NCBI GenBank assembly: GCA_016210925.1 | Contig: JACQTF010000134.1 | Location: 1 to 42,294, forward strand | DNA: 42,294 nucleotides | Direction of reading: 5' to 3' | Source: Acidobacteriota bacterium | GTDB taxonomy: Bacteria > Acidobacteriota > UBA6911 > JACQTF01 | Part shown: positions 1-7,200 of the stretch, piece by piece | Numbering within the stretch: the first letter of the stretch is position 1 | Layout: every line of letters starts with the position of its first letter | Notes under the pieces: model-generated | Told to the model about the DNA's origin: nothing | Databases searched by the model: none | Seen by the model: the letters and a program-made list of their open reading frames with translations, nothing else | Position numbers and translations under genes: made by a program

Positions 1-1238
1 ACCGACGAGCCCAGCCCGTACATGGACCCGTTGGCCTTCTCGATGGCTGCGTCCAGGTCCTTCACCTTGAAGACCGGCAGCGCCGGGCCAAAGACCTCCT
101 CGGTGACCATTCGGGAATCGTCCAGAACATCGGTCACCACCGTCGGCACGTAGTAATTGCCCTTCGCGAATTCCGCTCCCTCAGGCCGCTTGCCGCCGAA
201 AATCACCTTGGCCCCTCGCTTCACCGCATCTTGGACTTGTTCCTCCACCTCCTCGCGCTGGGCCTTGGTGTGAAGGGGGCCGACCCGGGTGTCGGCGGCG
301 AGCCCGTTGCCCACCTTCAGGCGCTGCACCTTGCCCACCAGCTTTTCCACGAACTGGTCATAGACGCTCTCGAAAACGTAAAGGCGCTTGACGGCCAGGC
401 AGGCCTGGCCGCAGTTGTAGAAGCGACCCACGGAGGCTCCGGTGACGGCCTTGTCCACGTCCGCGTCGTCGCAGACGATCATCGGATCGCTTCCGCCCAG
501 CTCCAGGGTCACCCGCTTCATCTCTTTGCCCGCCACTTCCATGACGTGCTTGCCCGTCTTGGTCTCGCCGGTGAACGCGATGCGCCGGACCTTGGGGTTT
601 CGCAAAAGCTCCTCCCCCACGGTCCCGCCGGGGCCGGTGACGATGTTCAAGACGCCCTTCGGCAATCCCGCCTGGTTCAAAAGCTCCACGATGCGGATGG
701 CCGTCAGGGGGGTGGTGGATGCAGGCTTGACCACCACCGTGCAACCCGCAGCCAGGGCGGGGCCGATCTTGGTGCCCATCAAGGTGATGGGAAAATTCCA
801 CGGAACGATGGCACCGCAGACCCCGACGGGTTGCTTGATCACCATGCCGTACATCTTGTTGTCCGGGAGGGGCACGTACGCGCCCCGCACCTTGGACGCC
901 AACCCGGCGTAAAACGACATGCCGTGCAAGAAATGCTCGATCTCCCGCTGGGACTCCGCCACCGGTTTGCCCTGCTCCTTGGTCAAGAGGACCGACAGCT
1001 CCTGGATTTGGCCTTGAATGAGTTCGGCGCCCTTGGAAATGAACTTCGCCCGGGATTCGGCCGCTGTCTCAGCCCAGGCGGGAAACGCCCCGTGGGCGCT
1101 GTCGATGGCCCGCCGCGCGTCCTCCTCGGATCCCCGGGGGGCCGCGTCCACCACCTCTCCAGTGGCGGGATTGATCACCTCGTACTTCTGTCCGGAGATG
1201 GCATCCACCGACTCTCCGGCGATGAACATCTTTGCCAT
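1..1238 (-). CDS. Aldehyde dehydrogenase, NAD(P)+-dependent (C-terminus off left edge)
   Basis: Oxidises an aldehyde to a carboxylic acid in the cytoplasm; the substrate cannot be read from sequence. About 412 residues are visible. They contain the family landmarks in order: VPWNFP of the cofactor-binding region, FTGETKTG of the Rossmann fold, the general-base glutamate in TLELGG (about residue 245) and the catalytic cysteine in NCGQACLA (about residue 279). The ATG at 1238 follows a GGGAGGAA ribosome-binding site. The C-terminal oligomerisation region lies beyond position 1. It is the third gene of a minus-strand run behind a TetR regulator and an enoyl-CoA hydratase, which suggests catabolism of an acyl or aromatic compound. 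Family call is firm; substrate is unknown. Confidence 0.93.
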   Translation of the reverse strand, partial: MAKMFIAGESVDAISGQKYEVINPATGEVVDAAPRGSEEDARRAIDSAHGAFPAWAETAAESRAKFISKGAELIQGQIQELSVLLTKEQGKPVAESQREIEHFLHGMSFYAGLASKVRGAYVPLPDNKMYGMVIKQPVGVCGAIVPWNFPITLMGTKIGPALAAGCTVVVKPASTTPLTAIRIVELLNQAGLPKGVLNIVTGPGGTVGEELLRNPKVRRIAFTGETKTGKHVMEVAGKEMKRVTLELGGSDPMIVCDDADVDKAVTGASVGRFYNCGQACLAVKRLYVFESVYDQFVEKLVGKVQRLKVGNGLAADTRVGPLHTKAQREEVEEQVQDAVKRGAKVIFGGKRPEGAEFAKGNYYVPTVVTDVLDDSRMVTEEVFGPALPVFKVKDLDAAIEKANGSMYGLGSS

Positions 1239-1284
1239 ACGGTTCCTCCCTTTGTTTCGTTCAGCTCCTGATGAAGAATCTTTT

Positions 1285-2067
1285 TCAGGCTCCCTTGAAC
1301 CGGGGAGCCCGCTTTTCCAAAAAGGCCTTGACGCCCTCCTTCTGATCCTCGGTGCCGAAGCACAGGGCGTAACTGGCGACTTCGAACTCCAGGCCGGCCT
1401 GAAGGGAAGCCTCCAGGGCCTGGTTCGTTGCGGCCTTGATCAATCCCAGGATGGCGCTGCTGCGCTCCGCCAGCTTTTCAGCCACGTCCTGGACCGCACC
1501 CTCCAGTTCTTCCCGAGGATAGACCCGGTTCACCAGGCCGATGCGCTCCGCCTCCCGGGCACTGATCGGCTCCCCCAGCAGCATCAATTCCTTGGCCTTG
1601 TGGATCCCCACGAGCCGCGGCAGGCGCTGGGTGCCGCCCCCGCCCGGCAGCAAGCCCACCTTGATCTCGGGTTGGCCGAACTGGGCATCCTCCGACGCAT
1701 AGATCAGGTCGCACGCCAGGGCCAGCTCGCAGCCTCCTCCCAGGGCCAGGCCGCGGACGGCAGCGATGACCGGCTTGGCCGTCCGCTGGATGGACTGAGT
1801 GACGGCGCGGGAGTACGACAGGTATTCCCGGGCCGCGAGCGGCGTCCGGTCTGCCAGCTCCCACAGGTCGCCCCCGGCGCAGAAGGCCCCATCTCCTGCT
1901 CCCGCGATCACCAACACTTTGACGGAATCGTCCGCCGCTCCTTCTTCCAGCGCGGCGTACAGCTCCTTGCGCAGGGCCAGGTTCAGTGCGTTCCGGGCCT
2001 GGGGACGGTTCAGGCAAATCCACGCGACAGCGCCCCGCTTCTCCACGATCAGGTTTTCGAACGCCAT
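1285..2067 (-). CDS. Enoyl-CoA hydratase/isomerase (crotonase family)
   Basis: A 260-residue crotonase-fold protein, the usual family length. It should hydrate trans-2-enoyl-CoA in beta-oxidation or a related CoA pathway in the cytoplasm. The oxyanion-hole segments CAGGDL and GLALGGGCE are present. Both catalytic glutamates of true hydratases are visible, one in GGCELAL and one in FGQPEI, so hydratase activity is more likely than an isomerase-only role. The C-terminus ends with the common GVKAFLEKRAPRF pattern. It lies between the TetR gene and the aldehyde dehydrogenase on the same strand, with 47 bp to the latter, so co-transcription is likely. The physiological acyl-CoA is not predictable from sequence. 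Confidence 0.92.
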   Translation of the reverse strand: MAFENLIVEKRGAVAWICLNRPQARNALNLALRKELYAALEEGAADDSVKVLVIAGAGDGAFCAGGDLWELADRTPLAAREYLSYSRAVTQSIQRTAKPVIAAVRGLALGGGCELALACDLIYASEDAQFGQPEIKVGLLPGGGGTQRLPRLVGIHKAKELMLLGEPISAREAERIGLVNRVYPREELEGAVQDVAEKLAERSSAILGLIKAATNQALEASLQAGLEFEVASYALCFGTEDQKEGVKAFLEKRAPRFKGA

Positions 2068-2108
2068 GCCCCGCCAGGACCACCCGCGTGCTGCGACGCA
2101 GCCCCGCG

Positions 2109-2714
2109 TTACCGGGCCAGGAGCCCGCCCAAAAAGATCTCCGTCATGTTCCGCGCGAGCTCCTGTGGACCGCCGTTTCGCCTGGGATCATACCAAGTAT
2201 AAATCCAGTTCATCATTCCAAACAGGCTCAGGACTGCCACCCGCGGGTTCAGCTTTCTGAGCCGTCCTTGTGCTTCCAGCTCCTGGACGATCTTGAGGGC
2301 CAAACGAAAATAGTTCCGCTTGATCTCGTTGATCTCCTGCAGCTGAGGTCCCTCCAGGGAGGAGGCCTCCCGGGAGAGGACTTTCATCTCCTTCATGTGC
2401 TGGACGAAGTATTCCAGGTGGTTCTGGACCAGAACCTGCAGCTTCTCCTCCGGGCTGTGGCCCTGCTTGAGCCGCTCCCGGAGCTGCTCCAGCAGCTGGA
2501 GAAAACTGTGTTTTTGGATGGTGTGGAGCAGGTCCGACTTCGCCCCGAAGTAGTGGTACAGGCCCGCCATGCTCATTCGCGTCCGTCGCGCGATATCCCG
2601 CATGGAGGTGCCGTCGTAGCCTTTGTCGGCGAACAGCGCGGCCGCGTCCCGGAGGATCTTTTCCGGCCGGTTGTCGTATTCCGAGGGTACCGTTCGAACG
2701 CTCGCTCGGTTCAT
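2109..2714 (-). CDS. TetR/AcrR-family transcriptional regulator
   Basis: A 201-residue one-component regulator. The N-terminal helix-turn-helix is clear: ILRDAAALFADKGYDGTS followed by MRDIARRT and AGLYHYFGAKSDLL. The all-helical C-terminal ligand domain is not conserved enough to name an effector. It is the first gene of the minus-strand set with the hydratase and dehydrogenase, so it probably represses this operon and responds to an acyl-CoA or aromatic intermediate; that is inference from position. The ATG at 2714 was chosen over a TTG at 2720. A near-consensus promoter (see 2723-2752) puts the predicted transcript start only about two bases before this ATG, so the message may be leaderless. 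Confidence 0.9.
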   Translation of the reverse strand: MNRASVRTVPSEYDNRPEKILRDAAALFADKGYDGTSMRDIARRTRMSMAGLYHYFGAKSDLLHTIQKHSFLQLLEQLRERLKQGHSPEEKLQVLVQNHLEYFVQHMKEMKVLSREASSLEGPQLQEINEIKRNYFRLALKIVQELEAQGRLRKLNPRVAVLSLFGMMNWIYTWYDPRRNGGPQELARNMTEIFLGGLLAR

Positions 2715-2722
2715 CTCCAACC

Positions 2723-2752
2723 CTTATATCCCCTCCCTCCAACCCCTGTCAA
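2723..2752 (-). promoter_or_regulatory. Predicted sigma70-type promoter of the TetR-led operon
   Basis: On the minus strand a perfect TTGACA (2752-2747) is separated by 18 bp from TATAAG (2728-2723). The expected start point is near 2716, directly before the regulator's ATG at 2714. The purine-rich spacer and start region would be a natural place for TetR autorepression, but no convincing palindromic operator was identified. Confidence 0.6.
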
Positions 2753-2804
2753 GTACGAACTGCGGGTTTGCGAGTTTAAGTGGTGAAAGGTGTGGTCGAA
2801 TGAG

Positions 2805-3191
2805 TCAGCTGAAGATTCTGGGGGTTGACAGAGCCACGATCACCACGGGCATGGGGACAAGACGGCGGTGGCGCGAATCTACGGAAAGGCCTAATCCCTC
2901 AAGGCTGTAGGCGCCGAGGAGCGGTTGGGTGCCCTTCTTGCCGAAGAGCACGAGAGTCGTTACCGATCGGCCGTCCACCTCCAGGCGCGCCTCTCCTACT
3001 TTCCATCGAGTCTTCCGCCCATCGGCAAACTGCACTGTCTCCTCCCGAAGGGGGGGGACTTTCAATGCGGAGAGTACATCTCGAGGAACCACGCTAAAGA
3101 AGGCGCCCGTATCAACCAAAAATCGGAGCTTGCGCTGCCGCTTTGAGTCACGAGGATGGGTTAACGCTGCATTCACGTAAAATATTCCCAT
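2805..3191 (-). CDS. Clan AA (retropepsin-like) aspartic protease domain protein
   Basis: A 128-residue single-domain protein. The N-terminal half holds FLVDTGAFFSVVP, the Asp-Thr-Gly active-site loop of clan AA aspartic proteases with Asp27 as the candidate catalytic residue. Length and order (beta strand, D-T-G-A, then LLGAYSLEGLGL near the C-terminus, resembling the LLG-x-x-x-L psi-loop of the fold) match bacterial retropepsin-like proteins that would act as homodimers. Substrate and role of this group are unknown. No strong ribosome-binding site precedes the ATG at 3191. It is divergent from the UbiD gene at 3321. A second member of the clan, damaged, lies at 35349. Confidence 0.7.
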   Translation of the reverse strand: MGIFYVNAALTHPRDSKRQRKLRFLVDTGAFFSVVPRDVLSALKVPPLREETVQFADGRKTRWKVGEARLEVDGRSVTTLVLFGKKGTQPLLGAYSLEGLGLSVDSRHRRLVPMPVVIVALSTPRIFS

Positions 3192-3282
3192 TTGCGTAAC
3201 ATTTTACTATCGAATAACGCTCCACTCAAGCTGCCAATGGACGGCGGCGGGAATCCCGAGCACCCGTGCGGGCAGGCGGATT

Positions 3283-3291
3283 TGGTATGAT
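3283..3291 (+). promoter_or_regulatory. Possible extended -10 promoter of the ubiD-thioesterase pair
   Basis: TG-G-TATGAT forms an extended -10 element 29 bp before the ATG at 3321. No good -35 element is visible, as expected for this promoter type. Confidence 0.4.
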
Positions 3292-3320
3292 ACGGGATCT
3301 CGAATCGAGGCGAGGTGGAT

Positions 3321-4703
3321 ATGGCGCGAGACTTTCAGGGATTTGTCCACGAGGTTCAGGCACGCCACCCGGAACTCGTGGCGCAGGTGGAGGCCGAGGT
3401 GAACCCAGGGCAGCATGAGGCCACGGCGCTGTTGCAGCGCATGGAAGAGGCCGGCGACCTGCGCATGGTCTTGTTCCGCAAGGTGCGCGACGTGGAAGGA
3501 TCCCCGTCCCGGTTCCCGCTGGTGCTGAATGTGTTCGCAGACCGCAGGCTCTGCGCCCTGGCCCTGGGGCTGGAACCCTCGGCGCACCGGACGGAGCTGG
3601 CGGAAGAGTTCGCCCGGCGGGAGCGGGGCCGCCGGGACGTGGTGCGGGTGCCATCGGGACAAGCGCCTTGCCAGCAGCAGGTCTGGCGCGGGGCCGAGGC
3701 GGACGTGCGAAAGCTCCCCATCCCCATGACCCACGAAAAGGACGTGGCGCCTTACTTCACCATGGCTTGCATCATGAAAGGGCTGTCCGGGGAGTTCTAT
3801 GACGCCACCTTCACCAAGAACATGCTCCAGGGACCCCAGCGAATGAGCCTGTCGGCCCACCCCCACCACCACCTGGACTTCATCGTCAAGGAGTACGAGG
3901 CGGCCGGCCGGCGGGCACCCGTGGCCGTCGTCCTGACCCATCACCCCGCCTTCTTTCTCGCCACGTGCGCTCTGATGCCTTACGGCAACGACGACTATGC
4001 CAGCATCTCCGGGTTCCTGAACGAACCCCTGCGCGTGGTACCCAGCGTGACGTGGGGTGACGCGTTTTGGGTTCCCGCCGACGCCGAGATCGTCGTGGAG
4101 GGCGAGGTCCCTCCCCGCCTCCGGGCCGTCCAGAACCCGTTCGGCGAGATCGCTGGCTACTACCAGGAGCCCATGGAGATGCCGGTGATGGAGGTGACGG
4201 CCATTACTTTCCGGCGCGACGCGATCTTCCAGGCCATGTTCGCCGGCCATTACGACCACTGGAACCTGGGTGGGATCCCCAAGGAAGGGAGCCTCTACAA
4301 CGTGATCAAGCGCAATGTTCCCGGACTGAAGGCGGTGCACCTGCCTCCTTCCGGATGTTGCCGGTTCAGTTGCTACATCGCATTGAAGAAGCAGTTCGAC
4401 AACGAGCCGCGGAAAGCCGCCATGGCCGCCTTCACCGAGATGCCCAACCTGAAGCTGGCGGTGGTGGTGGACGAGGACGTGGACATCTTCAACGAGCGCG
4501 AGGTCCAGTGGGCGGTGGTCACGCGCACTTGGTGGGACGAGGACCTAGAGGTCATCCGCAAGATCCAGAGCTTCCGCGGCTGGCTCGGGGACGCCGTGGC
4601 GATCATCGACGCCACCCGGCCGTTGCGCCGGCCGTTCCCCGAGAAAAACCGCATCCACCCCGAGGCCTACCGGAAGATGGACCCCAAAGCTTATCTCAGA
4701 TGA
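3321..4703 (+). CDS. UbiD-family decarboxylase (prFMN-dependent)
   Basis: A 460-residue member of the UbiD superfamily, enzymes that use prenylated FMN to decarboxylate, or carboxylate, aromatic and alpha,beta-unsaturated acids. Family segments are visible in order: the N-terminal EAEVNPGQHEATALL, HPAFFLATC, the active-site stretch NPFGEIAGYYQEP, AMFAGHYDHWNLGG, SGCCRFSCYIALKK and NEREVQWAVVTR. The ATG at 3321 has GAGG five bases upstream and is preferred to the in-frame GTG at 3315. It overlaps the thioesterase gene by ATGA. With no ubiquinone genes nearby, an aromatic or phenolic-acid role is more likely than ubiquinone synthesis. The UbiX partner that makes prFMN is not in the window. It is divergent from a second UbiD at 18987. 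Confidence 0.9.
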   Translation: MARDFQGFVHEVQARHPELVAQVEAEVNPGQHEATALLQRMEEAGDLRMVLFRKVRDVEGSPSRFPLVLNVFADRRLCALALGLEPSAHRTELAEEFARRERGRRDVVRVPSGQAPCQQQVWRGAEADVRKLPIPMTHEKDVAPYFTMACIMKGLSGEFYDATFTKNMLQGPQRMSLSAHPHHHLDFIVKEYEAAGRRAPVAVVLTHHPAFFLATCALMPYGNDDYASISGFLNEPLRVVPSVTWGDAFWVPADAEIVVEGEVPPRLRAVQNPFGEIAGYYQEPMEMPVMEVTAITFRRDAIFQAMFAGHYDHWNLGGIPKEGSLYNVIKRNVPGLKAVHLPPSGCCRFSCYIALKKQFDNEPRKAAMAAFTEMPNLKLAVVVDEDVDIFNEREVQWAVVTRTWWDEDLEVIRKIQSFRGWLGDAVAIIDATRPLRRPFPEKNRIHPEAYRKMDPKAYLR

Positions 4704-5152
4704 CCCAGGTGGAGCGCAAGAGCTACGTGACCGAGATCCGAGTGCCGTGGTGCGACGTGGACAGCGCGGATGTCGTGTATTTTCCTCACTTCATCCGCTA
4801 CTTCGAGGTGGGGGAGGCGGAGCTGTTCCGTGCCCTGGGGAAGCCCCGCCGGGAGTTCTACCGGGGATACAACCTGGTCCTCCTTCGGGTGGAGGCCTTC
4901 TGCAAGTTCCTGGCCCCGGCGACGGAGGACGACCTGCTGGAGGTTCACACGCGGGTGGAGGAGGTGCGATCCAAGGGATACCGTCTGGGCTACGAGATCC
5001 GCCGGAAGGGCGAAGGCACGTTGTTGGCCACCGGTCACATGTCGTGTGTCTGCGCCCGGCGAGGGGAGGATGGTTTTCGGGCCATCCCGCTTCCGGAGGA
5101 GCTGGAGAAGCTCTTGAAGGGCGCTCTTTCGTCACCGGGTATCCCGCCTTGA
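4700..5152 (+). CDS. Hot-dog acyl-CoA thioesterase (4HBT/YbgC type)
   Basis: A 150-residue protein of the 4-hydroxybenzoyl-CoA thioesterase class, hydrolysing acyl- or aroyl-CoA to the free acid. The diagnostic N-terminal pattern VPWCDVDSADVVYFPHFIRYFE carries the conserved acidic residues (Asp19 and Asp21 region) followed by the VVYFPHF helix entry. The ATG at 4700 overlaps the UbiD stop in ATGA, so the two are translationally coupled. Coupling of a thioesterase to a UbiD decarboxylase suggests release of an aromatic acid from CoA followed or preceded by decarboxylation; this is inference. It could equally act on short branched acyl-CoAs. Confidence 0.85.
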   Translation: MTQVERKSYVTEIRVPWCDVDSADVVYFPHFIRYFEVGEAELFRALGKPRREFYRGYNLVLLRVEAFCKFLAPATEDDLLEVHTRVEEVRSKGYRLGYEIRRKGEGTLLATGHMSCVCARRGEDGFRAIPLPEELEKLLKGALSSPGIPP

Positions 5153-5171
5153 ACGCACGGAGGAATGTTTT

Positions 5172-6366
5172 ATGAAATGTCGGGCGTGCCTGCTGGCAGC
5201 GGTCGTGACTTGGCTCTGTGGCGGGCTGGGAGGCGCTCTCGAGCCGCTTCGGAAAGAAGCCGTGGAAGGAGCTCCTGCAGCCGGCCATCGAGTATGCCCG
5301 TGAAGGCTACGCCGCCAGCCCCATCATCGCCCACAGCTGGAATCTTCTGGCCGACAAGCTCCGGCGATTTCCCACCACCCGTGAGTCTTTTCTTTTCGAG
5401 GGTCAGGCCCCCCGCGTCGGCCAGATCGTGGATTTTATCCAATCGCAGGGAGGCCCGTTGTCGCTGTCCGATCTCCGGGAGTACCGGCCGGAGTGGGTCG
5501 ATCCCATTTCCACCGACTACCGTGGTTATCGTGTCTGCGAGCTGCCTCCCAACGGCCAGGGCATCGCTGCGCTCCAGATGCTGAACCTCCTCGAGGGGTT
5601 CGACCTCCGGTCCATGAAGCACAACGGCGCCGACTATCTTCACCTGCTGATCGAGGCCAAGAAGCTGGCGTTTGCGGACTTGTACGCCTACGTGGCCGAT
5701 CCCTCCCGGGCCTCAGTCCCGGTCGAGGGCCTGTTGTCGAAAGACTATGCCGCAAAGCGTCGCGGCCGCATCGATCCGCGGCGCGCGGCCACTCGGGTGG
5801 AACCGGGCCTGCCTGTCGCCGGCGACACCATCTACCTGACGGTGGCCGATGCGGAAGGGAACATGGTGTCGTTCATCAACAGCCTGTTCCATGGCTTCGG
5901 TTCGGGGGTCGTTGCCGCCAAGACCGGTATCGTGCTTTAAAACCGCGGCGCCCTCTTTTCGCTGGACCCCGCCCATCCGAATCGCCTGGAACCGCGGAAG
6001 CGGCCGTTCCACACCATCATTCCCGCCATGGTCTTCTCCGACGGAAAACCGTGGCTCTCTTTCGGCGTGATGGGCGGCAGCATGCAGCCCCAGGGACACG
6101 TGCAGGTGCCGCTGAACCTGATCGATTTCGGGATGAACATCCAGCAGGCGGGCGAGGCTCCCCGCTTCCGCCACGATGGTGGCTTTGTCTCCCTGGAGTC
6201 GGGAATCGAGCAGGAAGCTCGCCGCGAACTGATCGAAAGAGGACACCGGATCCTGGAACAGTCTGACGTCTTCGGCGGCTTCCAGGGAATCCTCCGGGAC
6301 CCGGCGACCGGAGCCTACCACGCCGGATCGGATCCACGGAAGGACGGCCTCGCCATCGGGTACTAG
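5172..6366 (+). pseudogene. ggt: Gamma-glutamyltransferase remnant (deleted, frameshifted, with nonsense codon)
   Basis: The first frame begins at ATG 5172 with a clear signal peptide (MKCRACLLAAVVTWLCGGLG). Homology then jumps to another frame from about 5218 (GWEALSSRFGKKPW), so the N-terminal part of the mature large subunit, judged to be well over 100 residues, is missing. The small-subunit start keeps the candidate nucleophile Thr in GDTIYLTVADAEGN. A TAA at 5938-5940 interrupts TGIVL-stop-NRGALF, where family members read LQNRG. Downstream sequence (KRPFHTIIPAM, GVMGGSMQPQGHVQ) continues in frame to TAG at 6366. Three independent lesions make a functional periplasmic enzyme for gamma-glutamyl compounds very unlikely. 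It lies just behind the thioesterase. Confidence 0.88.
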
Positions 6367-6370
6367 GTAC

Positions 6371-6442
6371 GAAACCCGAAACCCAAAACCTGAAACTCTG
6401 AAACTCGGCCTGGGTTTTAGGTTTCGGGTTTTGGGTTTCAGG
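6371..6442. repeat. AAACCC-type intergenic repeat array, locus A, with long hairpin
   Basis: GAAACCC, AAAACCT and GAAACTC units at 7-8 base spacing are followed by their inverse. A 13-base perfect inverted match (6378-6390 against 6427-6439) extends inward with wobble pairs to about 20 bp. Similar arrays occur at 24575-24655 and 31628-31734. It could act as a terminator or RNA-stability element; it lacks a clean U-run. Confidence 0.75.
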
Positions 6443-6491
6443 AGCGGCGGCCTTGCCGCGGACACCGGAATCGAGTATTCTCCCACGCGAG

Positions 6492-6883
6492 ATGGCCAGC
6501 AGGCATCAGGACGGTTCCGGCAGGCAGAAAAAGACCTGTTGCATGCCCGGCATGCTCTGGAGGATGCCGATTACGAGTGGGCCTGCTTTGCCGCCCAGCA
6601 GGCGGCGGAAAAAGCTGTGAAGGCCCTGTATCAGAAACTCGGCGCGGAGGCGCGGGGCCATTCGGTGGCCATGCTTCTCTCTGCGCTTCCGCCGGATAGC
6701 GGCGCAGATCGAGTGCTCGTCGATAAAGGCAAAGAGCTGGACAAACATTATATTCCGCCGCGGTACCCCAATGCCTATCCGAGCGGCGCGCCCCTGGATT
6801 TTTACACGCGAGACGAAGTCGAACGGGCAATTCAACATGCCGGAGAGATCATTGGATTCTGTCGAAATCGAATATTTCCCTAG
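6492..6883 (+). CDS. HEPN-domain protein of a HEPN-MNT module (apparent 1-base deletion near 6512)
   Basis: HEPN proteins are small helical RNases or toxins paired with minimal nucleotidyltransferases. Recognisable core: RQAEKDLLHARHALEDADYEWACFAAQQAAEKAVKALYQ, then RGHSVAMLL and the signature YIPPRYPNAYP. The natural start reads MASRHQD from ATG 6492, but the frame then breaks. One extra base between 6512 and 6513 would restore D-W-F-R-Q-A-E-K-D, exactly the family pattern. As given, the only in-frame start is a TTG at 6431 inside the upstream repeat hairpin. So the gene is either newly inactivated or carries a sequencing error. It overlaps the MNT gene by 47 bp. Confidence 0.8.
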
Positions 6884-7190
6884 CCGCCAGGTCTGGGAAG
6901 AGTTGCGGGTGTTTGTGAGCACGTTGCGGCGCCAACATCCGGAGATAGAGAAAGTGCTGGTCTTCGGGTCATTGGTACGGGGCGATTGTGTGCCTGGCAG
7001 CGACGTGGACCTGCTGCTGGTGCTGCGGGAGTCGAGCGTCCCCTTCCTGGACAGAATTCCCCGTTACACTCCCTCGCGTTTTCCCGTCGGCGTGGATGTG
7101 TTCCCGTATACGCGCGAGGAACTGGAACGGATGCTCAGCGAAGGAAATACGTTCATCCGAGAGGCCATGGCCAAAGGAAGGGAACTCTGA
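6837..7190 (+). CDS. Minimal nucleotidyltransferase (MNT) antitoxin-like protein
   Basis: A 117-residue single-domain nucleotidyltransferase of the DNA polymerase beta superfamily. The active-site motif reads VFGSLVRGDCVPGSDVDLLLV, with the G-S turn and the two metal-binding aspartates in SDVD. In studied HEPN-MNT pairs the MNT protein neutralises the HEPN RNase, in one case by adenylylating it. It starts at ATG 6837 inside the HEPN gene, typical of such pairs. The C-terminus (PVGVDVFPYTREELERML) matches the extended MNT fold. It ends 10 bp before the convergent copper ATPase gene. Confidence 0.85.
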   Translation: MPERSLDSVEIEYFPSRQVWEELRVFVSTLRRQHPEIEKVLVFGSLVRGDCVPGSDVDLLLVLRESSVPFLDRIPRYTPSRFPVGVDVFPYTREELERMLSEGNTFIREAMAKGREL

Positions 7191-7200
7191 AGGAACGACG

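Noticed and set aside
3321-4703. Assignment of either UbiD gene to ubiquinone biosynthesis
   Set aside because: No other ubi genes or UbiX are present, and the context is thioesterase and amidohydrolase genes; the superfamily covers many aromatic-acid decarboxylases.
5938-5940. Recoding of the in-frame stop in the ggt sequence
   Set aside because: The codon is TAA, which is not used for selenocysteine or pyrrolysine, and two further lesions are present.
6371-6442. CRISPR-like reading of the AAACCC arrays
   Set aside because: Units are 7-8 bases without spacers of constant length, and no cas gene is present.
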